A stretch of 10,423 bases of DNA from Campylobacteraceae bacterium UBA1877. Its GTDB lineage: Bacteria; Campylobacterota; Campylobacteria; Campylobacterales; Campylobacteraceae. The position numbers and the translations under genes were made by a program. The notes beneath the pieces were generated by a model. The model had not been told where the DNA came from. It saw only the letters and a program-made list of their open reading frames with translations, and ran no database searches. This document shows positions 1-8,285 of this stretch, piece by piece. Numbering within the stretch: the first letter of the stretch is position 1; each line of letters begins with the position of its first letter. The DNA lies in NCBI GenBank assembly GCA_002352945.1, contig DDHL01000087.1, positions 388 through 10,810 on the forward strand. The letters are read 5' to 3'.

Positions 1-2157
1 TTTATAGGCATCTTTGTTTGAAACAAATTCAATCAATTTGTAACGGTCTTTTATATTCTCCCTTACTTGAGCTGGGTCAACACCCTCTGGAAGTTCTATT
101 ATCATTTTAAAGTAGTCTGCATGCCCCTCATCGGACTTTCCAAGCTCAATTGTAACAAGATTAACTTGCATTTTAGCCAAATAAGTTAAAAATGAGGCTA
201 AAGAACCCCTTTTGTTTTCGATACTTACAATCAAAGTGTAACGATGAGGCGCATTGCGCGTCCATTTTACAAAGATAATTTCTTCTTTATGCTCAATCAT
301 CCTTGCAGCATTTTCGCACAATTTGTGGTGGACTATCACCTCATTTCCGCGTTTAAAGCCAACTATATCATCATCTCGTTTTGGATGGCAGCAGTAATCA
401 AACTCAACGCCGTCAATCTTTTGGTTGGAGTAAACAACGATATTTTCAAACTTCTGTTTTTTGACTTTATATCGATCAATTTTTAAAAGTGGAAAGAGTA
501 ATTTGTCGCTTTTTGGATACTTTTTTAAGGCATTGACAACATCTTGGAGGTAGATTGAGTCAGTTGCTGCTTTGTAAATCTTTTTAGTTAGATTTTCATT
601 CTCAAGCCATTGAAGAAGCTTTGCTTCACGCACATTAAAGATTGAAACTAAAATATCAATAGCTATTCGATGGTTAATCTCTTTTATTTTTTGGCGACAA
701 TTTTGCTTTATAGCATTTCGCGCCTTACCTGTTTTTACACTATTTACCCAACTGCAACGAAAATGGGGCTCTTTGCTCGTTACAATTCGAACAATATCTC
801 CATTTTTTAACTCAGTTAACAATGGAACTTTTTGCTTGTTTATATACGCCTCTTTTGTATGGATGCCTACTTCAGTGTGAACTTCATATGCAAAATCCAA
901 TACAGTAGCTCCCCTAGGAAGGGTAAAGATATCACCCTTTGGAGAAAAGACTGCAATATCCTCACTATAAAGGCTGTCTTTTGCATATTGGTAAAACTCT
1001 TCAATAGTTTCAGCCTCATCATTTTGGACTGTCAAATCATTGAGCCAATCAAGCTTTGGATTTACCAATCCGTCATCTTTGTATTTCCAGTGAGCTGCCA
1101 CCCCATACTCTGCAGTTCTGTGCATATCGTATGTTCTAATTTGCGCTTCAATAATGGATTTATCATCAAATAAAGTTGTATGAATTGTTTGGTAGCCATT
1201 CTCTTTTGAAATAGCAATATAATCTTTAAAACGAGAAATAAGCGGCTTAAAGTGTTGGTGCATAAGTCCTAATGCTCGGTAACAATCATTTGGTGTTTTA
1301 ACCAAAATACGAATTGCTAGCAGATCCAAAACCTCTTCAATGGAAATCCCTTTGCGCTGCATTTTTAAGTAGGTTGAATAGTAGTGTTTTATGCGTTTAT
1401 GGATTGTAAAATCACCCTCTGCAAAGCCATTTTTTAACATAAGGGTATTTACTTTATCAATAAAATGGTTCAATTTTAATTGAAGCTGCTGTTTATGCTC
1501 TTGAATATACTCATCAATCTTTTTATACTCTTTTGGAAGAACATATTTAAAACTTAAATCTTCAAGGGCAATTTTGATTGAAGATATACCAAGGCGGTGA
1601 GCAATTGGAACATAAACAACCAAAGTTTCTTCACTAATTCTTTGACGCTTCGCTTCACGCAGGGCATCCAAGGTGAGCATATTGTGCAATCTATCGCAAA
1701 GTTTAATAACTAAAACGCGCACGTCTTTAATGGAGGCTAGAAGCATTTTACGAAAAGTTAGAGCCGATGAGACTAGCTTCTCATTGGAGTGAGATGGAAT
1801 GAGTTGGTCTTCGCGAATCTCCATAATTTTTGTCAGCCCCTCGACCAAAATAGCAACTTCCATGGAGTATTGGCTTCGAACCTCCTCAATGGAGCAGCGG
1901 GTATCTTCTACCACATCGTGCAAAAGAGCTGCAATAACCATCGTCTCATCCCCGCCTAAGTGGGCAACAAAAGAAGAGACTAAAATTGGATGAATGCAGT
2001 AAGGCTCTCCACTTTTACGCTTTTGCCCCCTGTGCATTTTGACAGTAAAATCGAGTGCTTTTTGGATTTCTGGGGTGATTGTAATATTTTCACCAAGAAG
2101 AGCAATTGCCCCTTCAATGGTATTACAAGCTTTAACTTTTTTTAAAATATCTTGCAA
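1..2157 (-). CDS. spoT: Bifunctional (p)ppGpp synthetase/hydrolase, Rel/SpoT family (3' end cut off by the window)
   Basis: Makes and degrades (p)ppGpp, the stringent-response alarmone, in the cytoplasm. I translated 719 codons, open to position 1 with no stop, so only a few C-terminal residues are likely missing. Domains: HD hydrolase with H56, H80-D81 and D155 (in CDRLHNM), all metal-site residues present; synthetase with RFKD at 309-312, the version typical of bifunctional enzymes (E. coli RelA has EFDD), and the catalytic-type E337 in EAQIRT; TGS at about 400-460; C-terminal ACT from about 638. Both activities should therefore be intact. The start is taken as TTG at 2157: an in-frame TGA lies 18-21 nt upstream, no ATG or GTG lies between, and the next Met is residue 41. 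Only a weak AGG precedes it. It lies 11 nt after rpoZ, which suggests coupling. It is probably the cell's only long Rel enzyme, as is usual in this phylum (inference). Confidence 0.95.
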   Translation of the reverse strand, partial: MQDILKKVKACNTIEGAIALLGENITITPEIQKALDFTVKMHRGQKRKSGEPYCIHPILVSSFVAHLGGDETMVIAALLHDVVEDTRCSIEEVRSQYSMEVAILVEGLTKIMEIREDQLIPSHSNEKLVSSALTFRKMLLASIKDVRVLVIKLCDRLHNMLTLDALREAKRQRISEETLVVYVPIAHRLGISSIKIALEDLSFKYVLPKEYKKIDEYIQEHKQQLQLKLNHFIDKVNTLMLKNGFAEGDFTIHKRIKHYYSTYLKMQRKGISIEEVLDLLAIRILVKTPNDCYRALGLMHQHFKPLISRFKDYIAISKENGYQTIHTTLFDDKSIIEAQIRTYDMHRTAEYGVAAHWKYKDDGLVNPKLDWLNDLTVQNDEAETIEEFYQYAKDSLYSEDIAVFSPKGDIFTLPRGATVLDFAYEVHTEVGIHTKEAYINKQKVPLLTELKNGDIVRIVTSKEPHFRCSWVNSVKTGKARNAIKQNCRQKIKEINHRIAIDILVSIFNVREAKLLQWLENENLTKKIYKAATDSIYLQDVVNALKKYPKSDKLLFPLLKIDRYKVKKQKFENIVVYSNQKIDGVEFDYCCHPKRDDDIVGFKRGNEVIVHHKLCENAARMIEHKEEIIFVKWTRNAPHRYTLIVSIENKRGSLASFLTYLAKMQVNLVTIELGKSDEGHADYFKMIIELPEGVDPAQVRENIKDRYKLIEFVSNKDAYK

Positions 2158-2168
2158 GACTCTACCTG

Positions 2169-2384
2169 CTACTCTTCATATACGATTGAGCTAATTCCGA
2201 TTTTACCCTCAGCAATTTCCATAAGGGCGATATCGGCAAATTTAGTTTTGCTCTTATCAACCTCCACTAACGGTTCAGCACCAGCAGCTAGGGCTTCAGC
2301 ACGTTTTGCAACTGCTAAAGAGAGCTTATAGCGGTCATCTCCTAACTGTTTCATCGCTTTTGCAATTACTTTTTCTAATCTCAT
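2169..2384 (-). CDS. rpoZ: DNA-directed RNA polymerase omega subunit
   Basis: Small RNA polymerase subunit that helps fold and hold beta' and, in proteobacteria, forms part of a ppGpp-binding site. The 71-residue product starts [13 protein letters not shown] and has the omega core with [17 protein letters not shown] and the later [10 protein letters not shown] helix; the length is normal for this phylum. Two ATG codons stand in tandem (2387 and 2384). I choose the second because AAGGAG (minus strand, 2395-2390) lies 5 nt from it but only 2 nt from the first; the difference is one Met. The ribosome site overlaps the TAA of pyrH, so translation is probably coupled. Placement directly before spoT pairs a ppGpp target with the ppGpp enzyme, as in E. 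coli. Confidence 0.93.
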   Translation of the reverse strand: MRLEKVIAKAMKQLGDDRYKLSLAVAKRAEALAAGAEPLVEVDKSKTKFADIALMEIAEGKIGISSIVYEE

Positions 2385-2393
2385 CATATCTCC

Positions 2394-3128
<735 letters not shown>

Positions 3129-3140
3129 TTAAATCCGCGT

Positions 3141-3146
3141 ATTGTA
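3141..3146 (-). promoter_or_regulatory. Possible -10 box of an internal promoter for pyrH-rpoZ-spoT
   Basis: TACAAT on the minus strand differs from TATAAT at one base and sits in AT-rich DNA about 30 nt before the pyrH start. No convincing -35 box is visible, which is common in Campylobacterota sigma70 promoters. This is the only sizeable intergenic gap in the minus-strand run, so an internal promoter is reasonable, but the evidence is a single hexamer. Confidence 0.35.
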
Positions 3147-3179
3147 CTTAAAATAACCTTACAAAACGTTTCAAAATTA

Positions 3180-3193
3180 CTTTACATGTAAAG
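3180..3193. repeat. Palindrome CTTTACATGTAAAG, copy 1 (envC-pyrH gap)
   Basis: A perfect 14-bp inverted repeat with no loop, 1 nt beyond the envC-like stop codon and about 34 nt upstream of the possible pyrH -10 box. It is not GC-rich and has no T-run, so it is not an intrinsic terminator. Its position would suit an operator for a dimeric regulator, but three related copies lie inside genes, so the role is open. Confidence 0.7.
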
Positions 3194-3194
3194 C

Positions 3195-4424
3195 TTATTG
3201 TACCCTAATAAGCTCAAGAGGGTTAATATGGTAGTTTTTTTGAGTTACCTCAAAGGTCAAATCTCTCTCGACCCTGCCTATAACATACCCTTTTTTTATC
3301 TTTTTTCCAACACTAATCGTCGGAGCAATTTGGCTCATTTGAGCATAAATTGTATGGATTCCATTGCTATTTTCAACTATGACTACATGATCGAGCATAT
3401 TTGTCTGCTTAGCATACACTACCTTGCCCGGAAGCACATTTTTTACAGTTGCTTGGGGTTTTTTAGAACGCAGCACAACTGACTCATTAAAGATTTTAAT
3501 ATTATATATTGGGTCTACATAATTTCCAAAAGCTTGCCGTACTTCAAATGAATCTAACGGAGGTATGGTCTTAGCGCCTTTATATTTTTTTACCTTACTG
3601 CTTTGATATGAAGATCCAATCTGTCTAACAGTTACCTTTTGAGCCGGTACATCAGCAACAGGCCTATTTATTGCCGCTCTTGCTGCAGCCTCTGCTTTTT
3701 CTTGAGCTCTTTTTTCTTCCTCTTTGCGCTGGATAATTTTTAACTTTTCAAGAGTAGCTTGAAGAGCCTTTTTTTGATCATGGATTTGACGCAGTCTAGA
3801 CTTATAGAGCTTTCTTTGTTTATCTAAGGCAGCAACACTCTTTTTTTGACGATCTTTTAACTGAGCTAGGGATTTTTCCTTTGTTTTCAAACCTCTTAGC
3901 GTCTCATTTAAAAGGGCGATTTCTTTATTATGCTCTTCAATCTTTTCATGTACCTTTGAGTAGGTTTGAGATAACTCTTTAAAATCTTTTTGAATGAGTG
4001 CATCTAGCTGGCTTAAAACCTCATCTGCCATGATACTCTCTTCGCTTTCAACATAATCTTTTTCCATAACGAGATAAAAAGAGAATTGCTCGGTTACAAT
4101 ATGAATAATCTTCTCTTCAAGCTCTTGCTTGCTTTTTTGGAGCTCTTCATTCTCTTTTTTGAGTTTTTCTAAAGCTTTTTGAGCCTCTTTTGTATCCTCT
4201 TGCAAAGAGGCAATTTGCAACTTAAGTTTTGCTATCTTTGATTCAATCTCTTTTAACTCTTTTTTCTCTTTTGAAATCTCTTTTGCTATCTCATCAAGCT
4301 TTTTATTAATCTCTTTTTCTTTGGCAATAGTCGTTTTAAGGTTCTTTTGGCTTGATGATATTTTATCTGTTGTTGCTCCTATTCCTAAGGCGCAAAAAAG
4401 CAAAACAAGAAGAATAAAACGCAT
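3195..4424 (-). CDS. envC: EnvC-like murein hydrolase activator: periplasmic coiled coil with degenerate LytM/M23 domain
   Basis: Likely periplasmic partner of FtsEX that activates cell-wall amidases at the septum, as EnvC does in E. coli. The 409-residue product has a signal peptide (about 1-17, ending near GIGA), a long Lys/Glu-rich coiled coil (about 20-255, broken around 105-150), a linker and a C-terminal LytM-like domain (about 290-409). The M23 zinc ligands are missing: no HxxxD in the NIKIFNESVVL stretch (308-318), YAQM where YAHL is usual (Q362), and LTFEV instead of LHFEV (T390). It should bind and activate rather than cut. The start at 4424 overlaps the ftsX TAA by 1 nt (TAATG); a longer frame to 4469 would place about 15 extra residues before the signal peptide and is less likely. 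It would often be annotated simply as an M23 peptidase. Confidence 0.88.
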   Translation of the reverse strand: MRFILLVLLFCALGIGATTDKISSSQKNLKTTIAKEKEINKKLDEIAKEISKEKKELKEIESKIAKLKLQIASLQEDTKEAQKALEKLKKENEELQKSKQELEEKIIHIVTEQFSFYLVMEKDYVESEESIMADEVLSQLDALIQKDFKELSQTYSKVHEKIEEHNKEIALLNETLRGLKTKEKSLAQLKDRQKKSVAALDKQRKLYKSRLRQIHDQKKALQATLEKLKIIQRKEEEKRAQEKAEAAARAAINRPVADVPAQKVTVRQIGSSYQSSKVKKYKGAKTIPPLDSFEVRQAFGNYVDPIYNIKIFNESVVLRSKKPQATVKNVLPGKVVYAKQTNMLDHVVIVENSNGIHTIYAQMSQIAPTISVGKKIKKGYVIGRVERDLTFEVTQKNYHINPLELIRVQ

Positions 4425-5239
4425 TATTGGTTCTCGCTTTTGACCTTTAGCATTACCAAACTCACGCAAATTAGCGCAGATAATAAAGAGATGGCTAATA
4501 AAATTCCACCATGGTGTAGCGGTTTAATTGCTGGCACTATAAGATCGACCTCTTTTGCGGCTTCTAAAGCCCACTCTTGGTTTGGAACGATCCAAAAAAA
4601 ACCAACAACAAAAGCAGTAGCCACCAAAGAATCAACTATTGCTAAACGATACAAAACAGCACTTTTCATCCAAAATGGAGCTCCAAAAAGAGTCATTATC
4701 TCCATCCTTTCTTGGTGCTCTAAAACCCAAATTCGCATCTGTTTTAGCATTAGCAAAAGCGCTATGATTCCAACCAAAAATGCAAAGATATAAGATAAAA
4801 TTTTCGCAATACTAAGTAGGTGATAAATCTGATTAAAAGTCTTTGCAAAAGTTTCAACACGCATTATGGAGCTATTTTTAGATAATTTTTCTTCAAATGC
4901 ATCCCTTTGGGTTTTTGATGGAAAATAGTTTAATTTAATCGAGTAAAACTTTGGCAAAGATGATTGCAGTAGTGAAAGGTTTTTTGAAGAGATTTCATCT
5001 TTTAATTTATCTAAAATCACTCCAGAGCTTACCTCTTGAATGGATGCAATCTCTTTATTGCTTGCTTTAAGCACATCTGGGTTTAAATCTTTTTTGGCAA
5101 CAATTAAGATTGAGTACTCATTTATCATTCGCGATTCATAATCGCTTACCACGCTCTCTAACGTACGAGTAAATTGAAATGCAAAAAGAAGCACCAAAAG
5201 TGGAAAGATAACAGAAAAATGGTTTTTAAGAGACTTCAT
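4424..5239 (-). CDS. ftsX: Cell division protein FtsX (ABC transporter permease-like)
   Basis: Inner-membrane partner of FtsE; ATP hydrolysis by FtsE is thought to move the FtsX outer loop and so switch on EnvC and its amidases. The 271-residue form shows the FtsX layout: a short cytoplasmic start, TM1 (about 8-26), a large periplasmic domain (about 27-140), TM2 (about 143-167), TM3 (about 197-218) and TM4 (about 243-266). The conserved cytoplasmic segment after TM2 is present (QMRIWVLEHQERMEIMTLFGAP, about 167-188, split here as QMRIWVLEHQ then ERMEIMTLFGAP). Two starts are possible, ATG at 5251 (MGFC extension) and 5239; I prefer 5239 because the product then begins like other FtsX proteins, but neither has a good ribosome site. 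Both overlap the end of ftsE, so translation is probably coupled. Confidence 0.9.
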   Translation of the reverse strand: MKSLKNHFSVIFPLLVLLFAFQFTRTLESVVSDYESRMINEYSILIVAKKDLNPDVLKASNKEIASIQEVSSGVILDKLKDEISSKNLSLLQSSLPKFYSIKLNYFPSKTQRDAFEEKLSKNSSIMRVETFAKTFNQIYHLLSIAKILSYIFAFLVGIIALLLMLKQMRIWVLEHQERMEIMTLFGAPFWMKSAVLYRLAIVDSLVATAFVVGFFWIVPNQEWALEAAKEVDLIVPAIKPLHHGGILLAISLLSALICVSLVMLKVKSENQ

Positions 5240-5897
5240 ACAAAACCCCATTTTCTAAAAAATAGTGCCTATAATCCATCCCTAGAGTTGTTGGTATGCG
5301 ATGGGTTACTACAACAACAGTGGTTCCTAGATTCTCTCTTGCGCTTTTTAATAAGGACCAAATAACATCACTTGAATACTCATCTAAATTTCCAGTAGGC
5401 TCATCAGCTAGCAATAAAACCGGATTGTGCGCTAAAGCTCTTGCCATTCCAACTCGCTGCTGCTCGCCACCGCTAAGTTCTAGAGGATAGCGCTCAGCTT
5501 TATGGAGCAGTTTTACGTGCTTTAATAGTTTATGGGCTTGCTTCAAACAAACAGATTTGGAAAATCCGCCAATTAACAAAGGTAGCATCACATTTTTCTC
5601 TACTGTCCATTCATTTATGAGGCGGTAATCTTGAAATACTATTCCAATATAACGGCGCAAAGATGTTAGTTTTGAGGCAGAAATACCCCGCATATTTACA
5701 TTGCAAACTTGAAGCTCACCTGTTCTTGGGGCAATTTCTCCATAGAGAGATTTTAAGATTGTTGATTTGCCGCTTCCGCTTTTGCCTGTGATGAATACAA
5801 AATCCCTTGAATTAACTCGCATATCCCCATCGGTTATAACAGGTTCATCATTGCGATACCCTAAAGATATTTTTGATGCTTCAATTACATAATTCAT
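5226..5897 (-). CDS. ftsE: Cell division ATP-binding protein FtsE
   Basis: Cytoplasmic ABC ATPase that powers FtsX in divisome assembly and septal wall hydrolysis. The 223-residue product has all ABC motifs: Walker A GKSGSGKST (38-46), Q-loop Q89 in FQDYRL, signature LSGGEQQRV (141-149), Walker B LLLADE (161-166) with catalytic E166, D-loop NLD and H-loop H199. Several ATGs lie in an ATGG repeat at the junction with trmB. The ATG at 5897 forms a classic 4-nt ATGA overlap with the trmB stop and gives the usual short N-terminus (MNYVIEASKISLGY); the in-frame ATG at 5909 would add MDGW. Order is trmB-ftsE-ftsX-envC, so the division module is co-expressed with a tRNA methyltransferase. Confidence 0.95.
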   Translation of the reverse strand: MNYVIEASKISLGYRNDEPVITDGDMRVNSRDFVFITGKSGSGKSTILKSLYGEIAPRTGELQVCNVNMRGISASKLTSLRRYIGIVFQDYRLINEWTVEKNVMLPLLIGGFSKSVCLKQAHKLLKHVKLLHKAERYPLELSGGEQQRVGMARALAHNPVLLLADEPTGNLDEYSSDVIWSLLKSARENLGTTVVVVTHRIPTTLGMDYRHYFLENGVLYEVS

Positions 5898-7048
5898 CCA
5901 TCCATCCATTCACAAAGGGCTAAGTGGGCAGCCAAATTGGACTTTGTAGAAAAGATCCCATTAGGAAAATAACTTGCCCTATTGTCTTTTACAATGATAT
6001 ATCGATGTTCAGGTCTATCATACGCTCCTAATGCCACCTTTAACAAAAACCCATCTTTTATCTCATACCACGTTTCAATGTGTACAAACCATCCATCGCC
6101 CCTAATAAGCTCTTTTGCGTTTTTTTGTTTTTTTAACAAAACCTCTTTGTCAAATGCAAGCAATTTTGGTACCATCTTATTTTTTGAGTGCAATGAATTG
6201 ATAAGAGTTATATCATAGATGTTTTTATCCATCTTTCTCCATCTGTCTTCATACTTACTGCTAACTGGTGCATCAATATTTTTGTTTACATGTAAACGAA
6301 CCTGCGACAAAGAGGTAAAAAGATTTAAAGAGTACTCATAATATAAATCACTATCGGTTCGAAGCTCTAGCGTTCCATCAACTTTTAACACCCGCAAAGC
6401 CTCTTCGATAAACTGCTTTGAAATAACACGTCGGTGCGGTTTTTTATCCCAAGGGATTGGAAAATGGACAAATATGCGCCCTACTTTATTTGCAGGCAAA
6501 AACTCCATCAAAATACGTGCATCATAATCGACAATATAAATATTATCAAGCCCCTCTGCTTCTGCTCGTTTAATAACTTGCTCGATTGAGGGTTTATGGA
6601 TTTCAATACCAATATGGAGTATGTTTGGATTTTTTTGAGCCTGATAAAGCAGATGGCGCCCGCTTCCAAAACCAACCTCAATCCAAATTTCACGAGGATC
6701 TTTTAACTCTTTTGCAAAAAAATCTAAATCTTTTAAAAGCGAGGACGGACGGTAATGACGGTTTTTTTGAGTGTAAATATTGCTATAAACAGCCTCTGCC
6801 TTTGTTGCTTTTTGATAATCTTGCAAAGCCTTTTGCAAATAGCTCACCGCGCTTGGTCGGGTAATCTTGTCTCCTTTGACCAAAATTTTCTCACCCTTTA
6901 CCACTCTTTTGATAAAAAACGAATGTCCATTATGGGTGGTATAAACGAGGTGCTCACGACCATTTTGAGCCTCCCATAAAAAGGTTGTGTTTCCTTGCGT
7001 GCAAGGATATTGGAGTGGCTCTACATGTAAAGATTGAAAATTAGGCAT
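5894..7048 (-). CDS. trmB: tRNA (guanine-N7-)-methyltransferase, long Campylobacterota type
   Basis: Transfers methyl from S-adenosylmethionine to N7 of G46 in the tRNA variable loop. At 384 residues it is much longer than the usual 210-240. The Rossmann methyltransferase core runs from about 119 to 285: SAM-binding EVGFGSGRHL (124-133), acidic GIEIHKPS (147-154), FPIPWDKKPHRR (196-207, cognate to FPDPWxKxRH), and SKYEDRW (264-270, cognate to TxxE). About 118 N-terminal and 95 C-terminal residues flank it and match no domain I recognise. The Asp of FPDPW is Ile here (I198). The ATG at 7048 follows AAGGA with 5 nt spacing; the gene begins 7 nt after the lipoprotein stop and ends overlapping ftsE by ATGA. 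Family identity is firm; that the variant core keeps the same target is inference. Confidence 0.9.
   Translation of the reverse strand: MPNFQSLHVEPLQYPCTQGNTTFLWEAQNGREHLVYTTHNGHSFFIKRVVKGEKILVKGDKITRPSAVSYLQKALQDYQKATKAEAVYSNIYTQKNRHYRPSSLLKDLDFFAKELKDPREIWIEVGFGSGRHLLYQAQKNPNILHIGIEIHKPSIEQVIKRAEAEGLDNIYIVDYDARILMEFLPANKVGRIFVHFPIPWDKKPHRRVISKQFIEEALRVLKVDGTLELRTDSDLYYEYSLNLFTSLSQVRLHVNKNIDAPVSSKYEDRWRKMDKNIYDITLINSLHSKNKMVPKLLAFDKEVLLKKQKNAKELIRGDGWFVHIETWYEIKDGFLLKVALGAYDRPEHRYIIVKDNRASYFPNGIFSTKSNLAAHLALCEWMDG
5895..5909 (-). repeat. Tetranucleotide repeat (ATGG)3ATG at the trmB/ftsE junction
   Basis: ATGGATGGATGGATG on the minus strand covers the last codons of trmB and every candidate ftsE start. 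Four ATGs lie 4 nt apart, so they fall in all three frames; only those at 5909 and 5897 are in the ftsE frame. The tract has under four copies, short for a slippage-prone repeat. Confidence 0.7.
6284..6297. repeat. Palindrome GTTTACATGTAAAC, copy 2 (inside trmB)
   Basis: A perfect 14-bp inverted repeat inside the trmB coding region, sharing the TTTACATGTAAA core with copies 1 and 5. On the coding strand it is read as part of RLHVN (TTA CAT GTA). Confidence 0.65.
7019..7032. repeat. Palindrome variant CTCTACATGTAAAG, copy 3 (start of trmB)
   Basis: Matches CTTTACATGTAAAG at 13 of 14 bases and keeps the TACATGTA core. It lies within the first 10 codons of trmB (SLHVE) and is read in the same codon frame as copy 2. 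Confidence 0.6.
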
Positions 7049-7055
7049 GGAATCC

Positions 7056-8285
7056 TTACTCTTGTGGAATTTTTACTAACACTTTTTGAGATGGTTTTGA
7101 CTCAAGGCCGTATTTATCAATAGCAACTATCTCATAAGTGTAGTTCTCACCTAGTTTTAGCGCTCTATCCTCAAAGCGTTTTGAAGTTATCCCTTGAATA
7201 ACTTGGGTTTTACCCTCGCCTTTTTTAATCACATTGTATTTAACTGCCCTATCATCTACGCTCTCCCACGTAACAACTGCAGTACGGCCTTGCAAAGAAA
7301 CCTGAGTCATAGCAGGTGGCAATGGAATATCTAGGGTTGCTCCAAGAGTTGGTGTGGTCTGTTTGAGTGATTCTAATCCATCTTTATCCACAACTGTTAC
7401 TTTGTAGTACCTATCGGCTCCGTTGGAGTTGATTAAATCTTCAAAGCGTGGCTCTTTTGTTTTAGCCAAATAGGTATAAAATAGCAATGAAGTTGGCGCA
7501 CGGTAAACACGGTAGTGAGAGAAATCTTCTTGATCGGTTGGATCCCAAGTGACGATTATCTTTTTTGGTAAATTTGTAGTAGCTCTTACATTTTCAATGC
7601 GCTTTGGCAGTGGTTTTGTTCTAGCTTCTACTATTTGACTAGGGTTTGATAAAACTCCATCATGAGTTTTTACAATAACTCGATATCGGTAAAGATGATT
7701 CTCTTTTAAATTTGCATCAATATATTCAGCATTTAAACGGCCATCTACTTGAGCAATACGCTCCCACTCTTCTTTATCTAGCTCATTTCTTTCGATGATA
7801 TATGAAACTACCTGCTCATTTGGATGAGGACGCCACAACAGTTTTACACGGTGAGGCAATCCAACAATGGCTTGCAAAAATGGAACTGACTCTAAGCGTT
7901 TTTTTGTTTGGACTGTATGGATCTGGCTTGGTCTTGACTCTGTATTGTTTTTTGTATACGTACTCATTTTGTAGTTATAGATTGTTCCAGGAATCAAGCC
8001 TGAGTCCACATAGTGCGAAGCGTAGCGATCTTCAATTTTTACAATGGGAGAAAAACCACTCTCGTTTGGACCTTGTCGATAAATATAGTAGCCTTCAATC
8101 TGTTCATCATAATGAGGAGTCCATTCAAATCCCACAGCGGTCATATCTGTGATGGTTTTAATGCCTTCAACTGTTGGTAGGTTTTGGTCAATTAAGGGCG
8201 CATTAGAAAGTTGTGGATTACGAGCACACCCTGAAATCAGAAAAATCAAAGCGGTGCTTAAGAGCATTAAGCGAATAGTATTCAT
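7056..8285 (-). CDS. flpA: Fibronectin type III domain lipoprotein, FlpA-like
   Basis: Surface or periplasmic lipoprotein, probable orthologue of C. jejuni FlpA (Cj1279c), a host-fibronectin adhesin, by gene order and domain content. The 409-residue product begins with a lipoprotein signal (R5, then a hydrophobic run) and lipobox LISG-C20. I see four FN3-like units at about 44-125, 134-225, 229-318 and 323-406, each with the conserved Trp (FEWTP, LLWRP, VTWDP, VTWES) and late Tyr patterns. WRPHPNEQV at 151-159 lies where FlpA has its reported fibronectin-binding peptide WRPHPDFRV (recalled). The ATG at 8285 follows AAGGGAG with 7 nt spacing, inside the end of rluD (68-nt overlap). Its role in this organism is unknown: if the source is free-living, host adhesion is unlikely and a cell-surface or wall role more plausible. 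Confidence 0.88.
   Translation of the reverse strand: MNTIRLMLLSTALIFLISGCARNPQLSNAPLIDQNLPTVEGIKTITDMTAVGFEWTPHYDEQIEGYYIYRQGPNESGFSPIVKIEDRYASHYVDSGLIPGTIYNYKMSTYTKNNTESRPSQIHTVQTKKRLESVPFLQAIVGLPHRVKLLWRPHPNEQVVSYIIERNELDKEEWERIAQVDGRLNAEYIDANLKENHLYRYRVIVKTHDGVLSNPSQIVEARTKPLPKRIENVRATTNLPKKIIVTWDPTDQEDFSHYRVYRAPTSLLFYTYLAKTKEPRFEDLINSNGADRYYKVTVVDKDGLESLKQTTPTLGATLDIPLPPAMTQVSLQGRTAVVTWESVDDRAVKYNVIKKGEGKTQVIQGITSKRFEDRALKLGENYTYEIVAIDKYGLESKPSQKVLVKIPQE

Noticed and set aside
244..1173. Plus-strand open frames at 244-486 and 832-1173
   Set aside because: They lie opposite spoT, which has continuous family motifs in this region; their products look like antisense translations and have no ribosome sites I can support.
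3180..3193. Palindrome after the envC-like stop as an intrinsic terminator
   Set aside because: It is AT-rich, has no loop and no following T-run on the minus strand, and related copies occur inside genes.
7802..8152. 116-codon plus-strand open frame opposite the FN3 lipoprotein
   Set aside because: No recognisable domain, no good ribosome site, and the opposite strand encodes clear FN3 repeats.
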